Part shown: in pieces, positions 48,589 through 56,871 of the stretch
How the letters are laid out: every line of letters starts with the position of its first letter
Position numbering within the stretch: position 1 is the first letter of the stretch
NCBI GenBank assembly: GCA_024653905.1
Contig: JANLGZ010000070.1
Coordinates: forward strand, 1 to 56,871
DNA: 56,871 bases
Source: an archaeon
GTDB lineage: Archaea > Iainarchaeota > Iainarchaeia > Iainarchaeales > Iainarchaeaceae
Reading direction: 5' to 3'
Position numbers and translations under genes: made by a program
The notes under the pieces: model-generated
The model's database searches: none
Told to the model about the DNA's origin: nothing
The model's input: the letters and a program-made list of their open reading frames with translations, nothing else

Positions 48589-48629
48589 AAGGTTTATATT
48601 GTACAAAACCCTCAATTATTCCGACTTCT

Positions 48630-50558
48630 ATGGCAGACTATATGGATGACTTATTCAGTAAAATAAAGTCAAAAAAAGGCGGAAAAGGGAATGATTCCGG
48701 AATTCCTGAAAAAGAACCTACAAAATCTGAACCGATTCAACAGCAGTCCAAAAAACCTGTTTCTAATACAACCAAAAAATTAATGGAAGAGATAGAAAAA
48801 GCAGAACAGCAGATGAAAAGACCTGCAACAGAACCTGAATTCGAACCCGAAGTAAACTTAAAATATGATGAAGTTGCAGAAAACACCGAACCAATGCAAA
48901 AACAGGTTAATGTTAGCAGAGTAGAGATTCAGGCTGAACAAACTCAAGCTCAGATAATTGCAAAAGAAAATGATGAAGCAACACAAAAAGCAGAAGAAGC
49001 CAAGAAAAAAATCGAGGAAATGAAAAAAGAACTCCCTAAACAGGAAAAAGGTCTTCCTGATACAATTGAAGCAGTTCCAGATGAACAAAAATCACAAACT
49101 GAAAAACAATTAGCAAATTCAAACAAAAAATTATTAGAAGAATATGGAAATACAAAAATTTATGAGGTTCCTGGAGAACCACTTCTTTTTTACTGGACGC
49201 CTGTGCCAAGGCCTGTTGGAAGCGAAAAGGCAATTATTAATACTATTAAAGAAGCAGCAACAAGAATAGTCAGCATAACCCCTTACAAAATCAGAAATCA
49301 GGAGCAACGAAGGAATGTTTACACTCAAAAAATTCTCGAAATACTTAGAGATTCTCCGGAATTAAATATTCCTAAAACAAGATATGAGTTTTATGCAGAT
49401 GCTGTTGTAAGGGAAATGGTTGGTTATGGTCTGATAGATGATCTTATCAAGGATGATAAGCTGGAGGAAATAATGATTATAGGCCCGAAGCTTCCGGTTT
49501 ATGTTTTTCACAGAAAATATGAAATGATGCTTACCAATATTGAATTTTATTCAGATAATGAGATTCAGGATTTAATCAACAGGATTGCAAGGCAGATTGG
49601 AAGAAGAGTTGATTTAAGCAGTCCTCTTTTGGATGCAAGACTCCCTGATGGAAGCCGTGTTAATGCAACCGTGCCCCCATCATCGGTTCAGGGTTCGACT
49701 TTAACAATCAGAAAATTCAGAGATGATCCTTACACTATAATAGATATGATTAATTATGGAACAATCAGTGCAGATGCAGCGGCATTTCTCTGGGTGTGTG
49801 TTGAGGGACTTAATACAAGACCTGCAAATATTTTAATTGCCGGAGGAACAGGATCTGGAAAAACAACAACACTGAATGTTCTGGCAAGTTTTGTTCCTGA
49901 AACAGAAAGAATAATTTCAATAGAGGACACAGCTGAACTGAACCTTCCTTTGAAACACTGGATTAGAATGGAAGCAAGACCTCCGGGCCTTGAAGGGACA
50001 GGAGAATTGACACTTGATATTTTAACCAAAAATTCTTTGAGAATGAGGCCGGATAGGATTATTGTAGGAGAAATCAGGCATGATGAGGCATTCTCATTAT
50101 TCACTGCATTCAATACTGGACATGATGGTTCTTTGGGAACTGTACACGCAAACAGCCCTGATGAAACAATAATTAGGGTTACAAATCCGCCAATGAATGT
50201 GCCTGAGATTATGCTTTCAGGATTAAATTTTATTGTTGTACAGCACAGACTGCATGACAGAAAAACAGGAACAATAAGAAGAGTAACTGAAATTGCTGAA
50301 GTTGTTGATGTGCTTAAAGGAAAGGCTAAAACCGAGTTAATTTACTCTAGAGACGCCAAAACCGATTCCCTTAAAAAGACAAAAACACAAGTTAAGTACC
50401 TTCAATTACTGGCAAATATGAGCGGAATGACCGTAAATGAAATTGAAGCAGAAATCAAAAAAAGAGAAGAATTCCTCTTAAAATTGGCAAAACAAAAAAA
50501 ACATAAAATGAGTGAAGTTGCGCCGGAATTGAAACAATATTTGTTAAAAGGTCGATAA
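48630..50558 (+). CDS. Type IV pilus / TadA-like secretion ATPase
   Basis: Hexameric GspE/PilB-superfamily ATPase that powers pilin assembly. The 642-residue chain has a long N-terminal low-complexity region (about 1-165, Lys/Glu/Gln-rich, coiled-coil like) and the N-terminal ATPase domain (about 180-345: PETIRNQEQ-like YKIRNQEQRRNVYTQKILEI, LPVYVFHRKYEMMLTNIEFY). The core has Walker A AGGTGSGKTTT (about 408-418), the Asp box ISIEDTAEL, Walker B IIVGEIRHDEA and the His box LGTVHANSPDE. It heads an operon with two membrane-platform proteins, prepilins and a prepilin peptidase, and is 3 nt from the next gene. Confidence 0.93.
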   Translation: MADYMDDLFSKIKSKKGGKGNDSGIPEKEPTKSEPIQQQSKKPVSNTTKKLMEEIEKAEQQMKRPATEPEFEPEVNLKYDEVAENTEPMQKQVNVSRVEIQAEQTQAQIIAKENDEATQKAEEAKKKIEEMKKELPKQEKGLPDTIEAVPDEQKSQTEKQLANSNKKLLEEYGNTKIYEVPGEPLLFYWTPVPRPVGSEKAIINTIKEAATRIVSITPYKIRNQEQRRNVYTQKILEILRDSPELNIPKTRYEFYADAVVREMVGYGLIDDLIKDDKLEEIMIIGPKLPVYVFHRKYEMMLTNIEFYSDNEIQDLINRIARQIGRRVDLSSPLLDARLPDGSRVNATVPPSSVQGSTLTIRKFRDDPYTIIDMINYGTISADAAAFLWVCVEGLNTRPANILIAGGTGSGKTTTLNVLASFVPETERIISIEDTAELNLPLKHWIRMEARPPGLEGTGELTLDILTKNSLRMRPDRIIVGEIRHDEAFSLFTAFNTGHDGSLGTVHANSPDETIIRVTNPPMNVPEIMLSGLNFIVVQHRLHDRKTGTIRRVTEIAEVVDVLKGKAKTELIYSRDAKTDSLKKTKTQVKYLQLLANMSGMTVNEIEAEIKKREEFLLKLAKQKKHKMSEVAPELKQYLLKGR

Positions 50559-50561
50559 AAA

Positions 50562-51695
50562 ATGCCAAGCCTTGATAATCTGAAAAAAACAATCGAAGAA
50601 AAAGATAAGAAAAAAAAAGATTTCGATAAAAAACCTGAAACTGTTGATTATGACCAGGTTGAAAAAATTGTAGGCAGGATGAAAAAGAAATACCGTGAAC
50701 AAGGCGTTGAATTTGAACAAGTTGGCGGAAAATTAGGAGAATTAAGAGGAATTATTGCAGAGGGAGAACAGGCAAAAATTAATGTTCAAAAAGTTGAGGA
50801 CTTGCAGGAATTTCAATCCCCGGCAATTAAACAATTGGGTTCATTTTACTTATTATTCAAATTACCATTCCAACCAATTTCTAATTTACTGAAAAGATTA
50901 CCATTAGCAAGCGATATTAGATATTATCTTTACTCAGCAAATATGAAATATTCTTTGAACCAATGGCTGGCTATTGCAATTTCAACAGCAGCAATTGCGG
51001 GTTTGTTTGTTGGAGTTATAATCGCATCAATTAGTTTATTGCTGGAACTTCCTTATGTACTTTCAATAGTATTTGGAATAGCAGTTGGCTTTTTTACTTT
51101 GCTTATAATGTTAATGATTCCAAAAAGCAAAGCACAAAGAAGAGGAGAAGATGTGAGTGTGGAACTTCCTTTTGCATTAAGGCACATGTCTACAGAACTA
51201 AAAGCAGGAATTGGTTTGTACAAAACACTGCAAACAATTGCTACATCTGATTATGGTATTTTAAGCGAAGAATTTTCAAGAACAATCAGCGAAATTGAGG
51301 AAGGCACAGACACCAAAGATGCCTTGAGACACTTTGCACTCAGAACGCAATCCAAAGCACTCAGAAGCGCATTATTCCATATTATAAGAGCTCTGAAAAC
51401 AGGCGGAAACTTATCTGAAATAATGAACACAATTGCAGAGGATGTTAGTTTTGATATGAGAGTAAAAATCAGAGACTTTGCAGAAAAAATGAATTTCTTT
51501 GGAGTAATTTATATTTTCATTGCAATTGTAGCACCCGTATTTGTTGCGATTATAGGCGCGGTTACTAACGCACCAATAGCAATAGGCAGTTTTGCAATTC
51601 ATCCACTTGCAGTAGCCGGCTATCTTATTGTAATACAATCATTTATACTTGGTTTTTTAATATTTTATTTAAAAATATCACAACCGAGGGTTTAA
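50562..51695 (+). CDS. Pilus membrane platform protein (GspF/TadB-C-like), first copy
   Basis: 377 residues. A Lys/Glu-rich N-terminus (LKKTIEEKDKKKKDFDKKPE, to about 90) precedes a T2SSF domain. Hydrophobic segments near 128-158 and 160-185 are followed by the conserved cytosolic helical domain (VELPFALRHMSTELKAGIGL) with GGNLSEIMNTIAEDVS, and two more near 310-335 and 350-372. Such proteins anchor the ATPase and extract or insert pilins. It lies between the ATPase (3 nt) and the second copy (1 nt), so all are clearly co-transcribed. Confidence 0.9.
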   Translation: MPSLDNLKKTIEEKDKKKKDFDKKPETVDYDQVEKIVGRMKKKYREQGVEFEQVGGKLGELRGIIAEGEQAKINVQKVEDLQEFQSPAIKQLGSFYLLFKLPFQPISNLLKRLPLASDIRYYLYSANMKYSLNQWLAIAISTAAIAGLFVGVIIASISLLLELPYVLSIVFGIAVGFFTLLIMLMIPKSKAQRRGEDVSVELPFALRHMSTELKAGIGLYKTLQTIATSDYGILSEEFSRTISEIEEGTDTKDALRHFALRTQSKALRSALFHIIRALKTGGNLSEIMNTIAEDVSFDMRVKIRDFAEKMNFFGVIYIFIAIVAPVFVAIIGAVTNAPIAIGSFAIHPLAVAGYLIVIQSFILGFLIFYLKISQPRV

Positions 51696-51696
51696 C

Positions 51697-52659
51697 ATGG
51701 CACTAAGAATAATTGAAAACACACCAATCCTGAGAAAATCTGCTATACTGCAAAAATATTCTTCTTACTTGAAAAGCAGTGAATTCAAAGTAGATGCATT
51801 CCTATGGATAATAATCTCTGTAATCTTTTCAATCATAATAGGATTAGCTGTTTTTGTTTTCACAGGAATAATATTCACTCCTTTTGCTGACAAAAGCATC
51901 CAACTCGGAGCACTGTTCTTTTTGGTTCTTATTGACTTGATGATTGGTTACCCTTACTTAAAAGCTCAGCAAAGAATTGATGAAATAGAAGAAGCTCTTC
52001 CTGATGCATTAAGGCAGATGTCTGATACTTTAAGAGCAGGCGGAACTTATGAATACGCCTTGAGGGAAATTGCAAACGCAGAATACGGTCCTTTGAAAAA
52101 AGAAATGAATGAAGTTTTAAGAAAACTTGAAGAAGGAGAAAACTTTGAAAACTCAATGAAAAGCCTTGCGGAAAATATTGATTCAAGACTTGTTCGAAGA
52201 ACAGTAACAATCATAATTGATTCAGTTTATGCAGGAGCAGGACTTGCAAATGTACTGGAAGAAATAGCAGAAGATGTAAGAGAATCTCACAGAATTAACA
52301 AAGACAGAAAAGCAAGAACCGTAATGCAAGTTATTTTCATGTTTGCTGCTGGCGGATTTATTGCACCAATGATTTTCGGTTTTGTATCAACTATTTCCAC
52401 ATTACTCATAACTGCAGCATCATCAGTTGCATCACAAGCGGAACAGGCATCAGCAAAAAGTGCTTTGGGAATTATTAACACTTCTATCCAAGCATACATT
52501 TTCATTGAAACTCTAGCCACTGCTTTAATGATGGCAATCATGAGAGATGGAAATCTCGGGAAAAGTATTATATACTTCCCAGTTCTCTTGTTTATAGCAT
52601 ATTTAGCTTATATAGCCGCAGAATTTGCCGCTTCAACATTAGTAGGTACGGTAGGATGA
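51697..52659 (+). CDS. Pilus membrane platform protein (GspF/TadB-C-like), second copy
   Basis: 320 residues. Two hydrophobic segments near 35-58 and 67-85 are followed by the T2SSF cytosolic region (EALPDALRQMSDTLRAGGTY) and AGAGLANVLEEIAEDVRESH. Further membrane segments near 215-240, 265-285 and 293-312 follow. It is clearly homologous in layout to the first copy but without the charged N-terminus. Its stop overlaps the ATG of the small prepilin at 52656. Two GspF-type proteins per system is the archaellum-independent pilus/Tad style. Confidence 0.9.
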   Translation: MALRIIENTPILRKSAILQKYSSYLKSSEFKVDAFLWIIISVIFSIIIGLAVFVFTGIIFTPFADKSIQLGALFFLVLIDLMIGYPYLKAQQRIDEIEEALPDALRQMSDTLRAGGTYEYALREIANAEYGPLKKEMNEVLRKLEEGENFENSMKSLAENIDSRLVRRTVTIIIDSVYAGAGLANVLEEIAEDVRESHRINKDRKARTVMQVIFMFAAGGFIAPMIFGFVSTISTLLITAASSVASQAEQASAKSALGIINTSIQAYIFIETLATALMMAIMRDGNLGKSIIYFPVLLFIAYLAYIAAEFAASTLVGTVG

Positions 52660-52814
52660 ACTTATTAAAAGAAGAAAAAGGACAGACATCAATAGAAATA
52701 ATTATATTGCTAGGAGCAGTCATAGTTGTGGTTACTTTCGTTATGTTAGGAATAAAGAATAATATAGTTAACGAAGGTGGCCAGAGAATCGCAGATGTAA
52801 TAAATGATAGTTAA
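52656..52814 (+). CDS. Small class III prepilin, 52 residues
   Basis: ATG overlaps the stop of the platform gene. Sequence begins MNLLKEEKGQTSIEIIILLG: the EEKG-QTSIE motif is a class III prepilin cleavage site before Gln, followed by the hydrophobic helix and a short polar tail ending ADVINDS. Likely a minor pilin. The end lies shortly before the larger prepilin at 52861. Confidence 0.78.
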   Translation: MNLLKEEKGQTSIEIIILLGAVIVVVTFVMLGIKNNIVNEGGQRIADVINDS

Positions 52815-52860
52815 AATCATAAATTTAAAAAACAATAAACTAAAAAAGGAGGGAAATAAT

Positions 52861-53121
52861 TTGGATAAAAAAGGACAAGGAGCACTCGAGTATCTTCTAC
52901 TAATTGGTGGAGCAGTACTGGTTGCAGTAATAGTTATAACATTGCTGTTAAGCATTGCTGATACTGGACAAGATGAAACTAGCCAATCAACAGCAGCAGC
53001 ACTCTGTAGAACTAACGCAATTCAAGCTAATGCATCAACCCCAGTATGTGCAGGAACAACAACTGTTAATGGAACAACATACACATGCGGTGGAACATTC
53101 CCTAACTGTACAGCTACATAA
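52861..53121 (+). CDS. Class III prepilin, candidate major pilin
   Basis: 86 residues from a TTG at 52861, fixed by GGAGGGA (52848-52854) 6 nt upstream; the ATG at 52804 gives an implausible N-terminus. The mature start is KKG-QGALEYLLLIGGAVLV, followed by a Thr/Ser/Ala-rich, Cys-containing domain (ALCRTNAIQA, PVCAGTTTVNG, YTCGGTFPNC, four Cys), which could form two disulphides. The strong Shine-Dalgarno site suggests it is the most abundant subunit. Confidence 0.85.
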   Translation: MDKKGQGALEYLLLIGGAVLVAVIVITLLLSIADTGQDETSQSTAAALCRTNAIQANASTPVCAGTTTVNGTTYTCGGTFPNCTAT

Positions 53122-53136
53122 ATTGAGTGACATTAT

Positions 53137-53307
53137 ATGAATGAGAAGGCTCAGGTTTCGATTGAATATCTATTTACAGTGCTGTTTGCACTGTTGTTAG
53201 TTATCGCCGTAACCATAATAGCCTTCCAAATGGATATCGTGGCACAAAGAGCACAGAACCAAGTACTCATAAACAGGGATGAAACAATCCAAAGCCTTTC
53301 GGGATGA
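53137..53307 (+). CDS. Small class III prepilin, 56 residues
   Basis: MNEKAQVSIEYLFTVLFALL: EKA-QVSIEY is a class III prepilin motif (Ala before the cut). The helix runs to about residue 31, followed by a polar tail QRAQNQVLINRDET. It closely resembles in design the 55-residue prepilin at 30170. Its stop overlaps the ATG of the prepilin peptidase (ATGA). Confidence 0.78.
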   Translation: MNEKAQVSIEYLFTVLFALLLVIAVTIIAFQMDIVAQRAQNQVLINRDETIQSLSG

Positions 53308-54437
53308 TCACTTTGATCATCCAACTCTATTTCTTTACAACCCTAATAGGATTACTTATAGCAACCTACACCGACCTCAAGGAAAGGATGGTGTACAACA
53401 AACTAACTTTCACTCTAATAGGCCTTGGAATTGGATTAAAAATTATTGAAGCAATAAAGGCAGAAAGTATTGAACCAATTTTAATAGCAGTAATAGGCGG
53501 AGTTATTGCATTTACGGCATCTTATTTAATGTGGCACCTCGGCATATGGGCTGGTGGAGATGTAAAGCTTGTAACAGCAATAGCAATAATCAACCCAATA
53601 AATTATGCATTCCTAGCGCCGTTCATTGGTTTGGCAGGATGGCCGTTCACAACACTTAATTTACCCATATTCTCAATCAGCATAATATTATACTCAGCAC
53701 TTGCGGTTTTTCCACTTGGAATAATGATGAGCTTTACAGCACTTGTGAAGCATCCAAAAGTATTAGGGAAAACTGTTCACCTAATGAAAGAAAAAATAAA
53801 ACAATTAATCGGGTTAAGCGTAATACTCGCAGGCCTGAATATTATATTAGAAATGTTTGCAATAACAAGCTTTGCAACAATAGTAATTCTTGCGATAATT
53901 GCTTTTTTCCCAAAAAAAATCAGAATAACACTAATAGGAATAATCGGTCTTGCAGGGTTATTGCTGAATGCACAGGGATTTTTTGTAAACGCCGTACTTG
54001 TTTTTATTCCATTATCCATAGGTTATTTTATTTGGAAACTTTATAATGAATCAAAAGAATATGCTTTCAAAGAAACAATAAAAATCGAAAAATTAGAGGA
54101 AGGAATGATTCCTGATAAATATGTTGTTGAAAAGAATAACAGGATAGAGTTGGTGGAAGGACCATCAATAAAAAGAGTTATAAAGAACTTAATGAATAAT
54201 AAAATAGAAACCTCTTTGGAAGACTTCAAAGTCAAGGGAAAAGTAATTGGAAGCCCTGCACAAGCAGGAGGATTCACAGAGAAGGAAGTTCAAAGATTAA
54301 AGGAAAAAGCAAAGAAAGGTTTTGGTCCGAAAGAAATTGTTGTAAGAAAAACAATGGCTTTTGTACCCGCTATACTAATAGCGTATCTTGTCTTGCAATT
54401 AAGTGGCGATGTGATATGGAATTTAATACTAATGTAA
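53304..54437 (+). CDS. Prepilin peptidase (A24 family, archaeal)
   Basis: Membrane aspartyl protease that cuts class III signal peptides from prepilins. Catalytic Asp24 is in YTDLKERMVYN and Asp86 in WAGGDVKL, both at cytosolic ends of helices. 377 residues, with about eight hydrophobic segments to residue 248 or so and a cytosolic C-terminal domain (MIPDKYVVEKNNRIELVEGP) ending in one more helix (AILIAYLVLQL). Larger than bacterial PilD without its methyltransferase part. It overlaps the upstream prepilin by 4 bp and the downstream one by 22 bp. It presumably also processes the orphan prepilins at 28-30 kb. Confidence 0.9.
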   Translation: MITLIIQLYFFTTLIGLLIATYTDLKERMVYNKLTFTLIGLGIGLKIIEAIKAESIEPILIAVIGGVIAFTASYLMWHLGIWAGGDVKLVTAIAIINPINYAFLAPFIGLAGWPFTTLNLPIFSISIILYSALAVFPLGIMMSFTALVKHPKVLGKTVHLMKEKIKQLIGLSVILAGLNIILEMFAITSFATIVILAIIAFFPKKIRITLIGIIGLAGLLLNAQGFFVNAVLVFIPLSIGYFIWKLYNESKEYAFKETIKIEKLEEGMIPDKYVVEKNNRIELVEGPSIKRVIKNLMNNKIETSLEDFKVKGKVIGSPAQAGGFTEKEVQRLKEKAKKGFGPKEIVVRKTMAFVPAILIAYLVLQLSGDVIWNLILM

Positions 54438-54919
54438 AAGGACAGGCTTCTATAGAATTTTTATTCGTAATGCTGATTGCAATAGTGTTTATTGTTGCAA
54501 TTGTACAACCAAGTGCGGATTTGGCTTCAAACTCAACCAAGGATGTTGCAAATTTAACTCAATTAAAAATTTCAGCAGAAAAACTCGCAAGCACAATAGA
54601 ATTTGTTTCCTTATCAGGAACAGGCACAAGACAAACAATTACTATTACAGTACCAAAAGAAAGTACACTGAAGTGCGACCCAGCATCTAATTCTACTAAA
54701 ATTATTACAGAATATACTGCTCTTTCACATGCACAGCAACCAATAATTGGAGTAAATGGATGCGATAAAGATACTGGGATTTGTACAAATACTATAATTC
54801 TACAATCACAAATCATGTGTGAGGGAAACAAACCAGAAGTAGCAATACCAGAGGGACAAACACTTAATGTTAAAGTAGAAAATAATGGCACCCCCTCAAT
54901 TCAAGTTACATTTATTTAA
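54416..54919 (+). CDS. Class III prepilin, 167 residues
   Basis: Starts MEFNTNVKGQASIEFLFVML: KG-QASIEF is a canonical class III cleavage site. The helix is followed by a beta-rich external domain with four Cys (STLKCDPAS, VNGCDKDTGIC, QIMCEG). It overlaps the peptidase gene by 22 bp. It would be a pilin subunit, longer than the candidate major one. Confidence 0.82.
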   Translation: MEFNTNVKGQASIEFLFVMLIAIVFIVAIVQPSADLASNSTKDVANLTQLKISAEKLASTIEFVSLSGTGTRQTITITVPKESTLKCDPASNSTKIITEYTALSHAQQPIIGVNGCDKDTGICTNTIILQSQIMCEGNKPEVAIPEGQTLNVKVENNGTPSIQVTFI

Positions 54920-54931
54920 AGGCGATGAAAA

Positions 54932-55282
54932 TTGAAAAAAGGTCAGCTGAGCGTAGAATTGGTTATAATTATTGGAGTGGTAATAATTCTCTCGCTCATG
55001 ATACTTACAAAATTTATTAGTGAAGAAGGCACCATATTTAATGATGCTACTGCAAGACAGATAGCAATCAGTGAAATTGGAAAGTTTGACAAACAATATA
55101 CTTTGGATAGGATTCAGACCGCAATATGTGAAGAAAACCTCAAAATAGTTGTATCTATATACCCTTCATTGGAGCTTAGTCCAAACAACAAAACTGATTT
55201 TGAACAAGAACTAAACAATGCTTTCCCGTCTTATGACTCCGTGAATATAATTTACTCCGCAGAAACCATCACCTGCCCATAA
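54932..55282 (+). CDS. Class III prepilin, 116 residues
   Basis: Starts at TTG 54932 (MKKGQLSVELVIIIGVVIIL), with GGCGAT upstream as ribosome binding site. KKG-QLSVE is a class III motif. The soluble domain contains two Cys (TAICEEN and the final ITCP). It is the last of five prepilins in this operon. Confidence 0.8.
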   Translation: MKKGQLSVELVIIIGVVIILSLMILTKFISEEGTIFNDATARQIAISEIGKFDKQYTLDRIQTAICEENLKIVVSIYPSLELSPNNKTDFEQELNNAFPSYDSVNIIYSAETITCP

Positions 55283-55327
55283 TCGTCAATCAACGAATTT
55301 TTATTCTTTTTCTATTATTGTAATAGT

Positions 55328-55681
55328 ATGCTAATTGATCTCCAAAAAACCAAAATAATAGGGTTAGGACTGGCTTTAGTAGGGTTAATGGTTCTGGCAA
55401 TGGTTCTTCCGGAAGAAAGAAATCTGAGAATTTCTGAAATAAAACAGGAATATATCGGAGAAACTATCATAGTTGTTGGAATTATTAAAGAATTAGAAAT
55501 CAGGAACGGGAATGTGTTCTTTTTCTTGGAAAACGAATCCGGAATAAAGGCAGTTTATTTTAGCCCCAAAACTGAGCAGATGCTTATTCTGAAAGAAAAT
55601 GAAACAATAAAAGCAACCGCACAAATCAGCAGTTACAAAAATGAATTAGAATTAATAATTGAAAAAGTTGAGAGGACTTGA
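55328..55681 (+). CDS. Membrane-anchored OB-fold protein
   Basis: 117 residues with one N-terminal transmembrane helix (about 9-27, IIGLGLALVGLMVLAMVL) and an OB-fold domain (about 33-115: RISEIKQEYIGETIIVVGII, NGNVFFFLENESGIKAVYFS, LELIIEKVE). OB domains of this form bind nucleic acid or polyanions, here facing outside the membrane. The stop overlaps the TTG start of the permease-like gene, so the two are coupled. Confidence 0.75.
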   Translation: MLIDLQKTKIIGLGLALVGLMVLAMVLPEERNLRISEIKQEYIGETIIVVGIIKELEIRNGNVFFFLENESGIKAVYFSPKTEQMLILKENETIKATAQISSYKNELELIIEKVERT

Positions 55682-56847
55682 TAGAAGAAATAAATTTTTT
55701 ATTAATAGGAATTATTGCAGGAACAATAACCGGATTAATTCCGGGTTTGCACGCAAACACAATTGCACTAATAACAATTTATTCCCCATTAGAAAAAAAT
55801 ATTGGATTTGCTTTGTTTGTAATTTCAATGAGCATTACTCATTCATTTGTTGATGCAATCCCAACAATCTTATTGGGCGCACCATCAGAAGAAAGTTTTC
55901 TCAGTGTTCTTCCCGGACACAGAATGCTTCTGCAGGGAAAAGGATTTGAAGCAATTCAATTAACAATTTTTGGAGGATTATTTGCTTCAATCACAGCACT
56001 ACTTTTAATGCCGTTCTTTTTTTCTTTCACAAACAATTACAGCGAAACTTTACCCATTATAATTCCTGCAATTTTATTCGGAACACTGGTTTTATTATTA
56101 TTTAGTGAAAAAAATAAGCTCAATGCAATTATTGTAATATTGTTTTCATCAATACTTGGAATTATTGTACTGAACTCAGGAATAAAAAATCCTGTACTGG
56201 CATTAGTAATAGGTTTTTTTGCAATCCCTAGTTTATTACAATCTATTTTTTCAGATACAAAAATACCAGAACAAAAAAAGAGTTTTGGGAACGGGAGTTC
56301 AAAAACAGCAATGCTTGCAGGTTTTGTTTCAGGGTTGATTTCAATTTTTCCAGGAATAGGACCAAGTCAGGCTGCTTTTGTTTCGAAAAAAATTTTTAGA
56401 AATATGGGGAAAAGAGGTTACCTAACAATAATCGGCGGAATAAACACTGCCAATTTATTGTTTAGTTTACTGATGCTTTTGGTTATTGGAAAAACAAGAA
56501 CAGGAATGACAGTGGCATTAAATAATATTATTTCTGTTGATATGAAAATATTTCCAATATTGCTTGCAGGAGCTGTTGTTAGTGTGGGTTTAGCAACAAT
56601 TGTAAGCGAATTTGTTGCAGGGGAAGCAATTAAAATCACAAAAATGAACTATCAAAACATAAGCAAAGCAATCTTAATTTTTCTTGTTTTTATAGTGATT
56701 TATTTATCAGGAATAATGGGTTTAATTGTTGCTTTAAGCGCAACAGGGATTTCTTTGTTTGGTTTAGCAGGAAAGGTAAAAAGAAGCTTAGCAATGAGTT
56801 TTCTCATGGTTCCTACAATGCTTTTTTATCTCGGAATCGTTTTTTAA
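55678..56847 (+). CDS. TctA/DUF112-type membrane permease
   Basis: 389 residues from TTG at 55678, overlapping the OB-fold stop (TTGATAG context). About ten to eleven hydrophobic segments. The signature is LLIGIIAGTITGLIPGLHAN (7-26), a DUF112/TctA-like region, with GAPSEESFLSVLPGHRML and a second similar half FVSGLISIFPGIGPSQAAFV (about 222-241). TctA forms the large transport subunit of tripartite tricarboxylate transporters, but the periplasmic TctC and small TctB partners are absent here. Archaeal single-subunit homologues of unknown substrate are known. The gene ends 24 bp before the window edge. Confidence 0.82.
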   Translation: MIEEINFLLIGIIAGTITGLIPGLHANTIALITIYSPLEKNIGFALFVISMSITHSFVDAIPTILLGAPSEESFLSVLPGHRMLLQGKGFEAIQLTIFGGLFASITALLLMPFFFSFTNNYSETLPIIIPAILFGTLVLLLFSEKNKLNAIIVILFSSILGIIVLNSGIKNPVLALVIGFFAIPSLLQSIFSDTKIPEQKKSFGNGSSKTAMLAGFVSGLISIFPGIGPSQAAFVSKKIFRNMGKRGYLTIIGGINTANLLFSLLMLLVIGKTRTGMTVALNNIISVDMKIFPILLAGAVVSVGLATIVSEFVAGEAIKITKMNYQNISKAILIFLVFIVIYLSGIMGLIVALSATGISLFGLAGKVKRSLAMSFLMVPTMLFYLGIVF

Positions 56848-56871
56848 ACAAAAAGAACACAGTTTGTATAA

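Overview
This is an AT-rich (roughly one-third G+C), gene-dense archaeal segment. Archaeal identity rests on aIF2-alpha, S27e, a GINS protein, PriS/PriL, two PCNA sliding clamps, RfcS/RfcL, Orc1/Cdc6, RpoL, Csl4, LonB, CDC48, Nob1 and Nre, plus prepilins with class III (archaeal) signal peptides. The set of small membrane proteins, a bacterial-type ThrRS without a TGS domain, reduced Nob1 and NFACT-R proteins and the pilus genes suggest a DPANN archaeon, perhaps a Diapherotrites/Iainarchaeum relative. That assignment is inference, made without any search. First genes of transcription units often have a TATA-like box about 25-30 nt before the start codon (leaderless style), while several internal genes have GGAGG/GGTGAT-type ribosome binding sites.

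Layout. 1-3.5 kb (minus): PAC2 protein (cut by the window edge), aIF2-alpha, S27e, GINS and PriS in one overlapping operon. 3.6-3.8 kb: a tiny Lys/Ala-repeat DNA-binding-like protein with a very strong Shine-Dalgarno site, next to an AT-rich repeat region. 4-9.5 kb: PriL, PCNA-1, RpiB, PCNA-2, signal peptidase I, RpoL and Csl4. 9.5-15.7 kb: SpoIIM-like, SPFH, DUF373, LonB and RNase Z. 15.8-16.5 kb: an antitoxin/MazF-type toxin pair followed by a compositionally odd small ORF. 16.5-19.3 kb: sugar nucleotidyltransferase, UPF0173-like protein, secreted protein and Nob1. 19.4-23.2 kb: pheS, two unknown coiled-coil genes, pheT. 23.1-25.7 kb: RfcL and Orc1/Cdc6. 25.7-26.1 kb: a GC-rich, hairpin-dense non-coding stretch that I cannot identify, the best candidate here for an undescribed RNA and/or the replication origin. 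26.1-28.1 kb: small membrane proteins and a membrane-tethered winged-helix regulator. 28.2-30.3 kb: an orphan prepilin-like locus on both strands. 30.5-32 kb: M50 protease and a lipoprotein. 31.9-35.8 kb: CDC48 with a 495-residue intein. 35.8-41.3 kb: NFACT-R protein, two Lrp-type regulators, TopA and a Na+/H+ antiporter. 41.4-44.2 kb: a degenerate ribonucleotide-reductase-like protein and two membrane proteins. 44.2-46.5 kb: RfcS and Nre. 46.8-48.5 kb: ThrRS. 48.6-55.3 kb: a complete archaeal type IV pilus locus (ATPase, two platform proteins, five prepilins, prepilin peptidase). 55.3-56.8 kb: membrane-anchored OB-fold protein and a TctA/DUF112-type permease.

Functionally the window concentrates much of the replisome: primase, GINS, clamps, clamp loader, initiator, topoisomerase and the PCNA-binding repair protein Nre. 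RfcL and Nre both end in PCNA-interacting motifs. The rest is information processing, proteostasis and cell-surface machinery. I saw no rRNA, tRNA, CRISPR array or insertion sequence.
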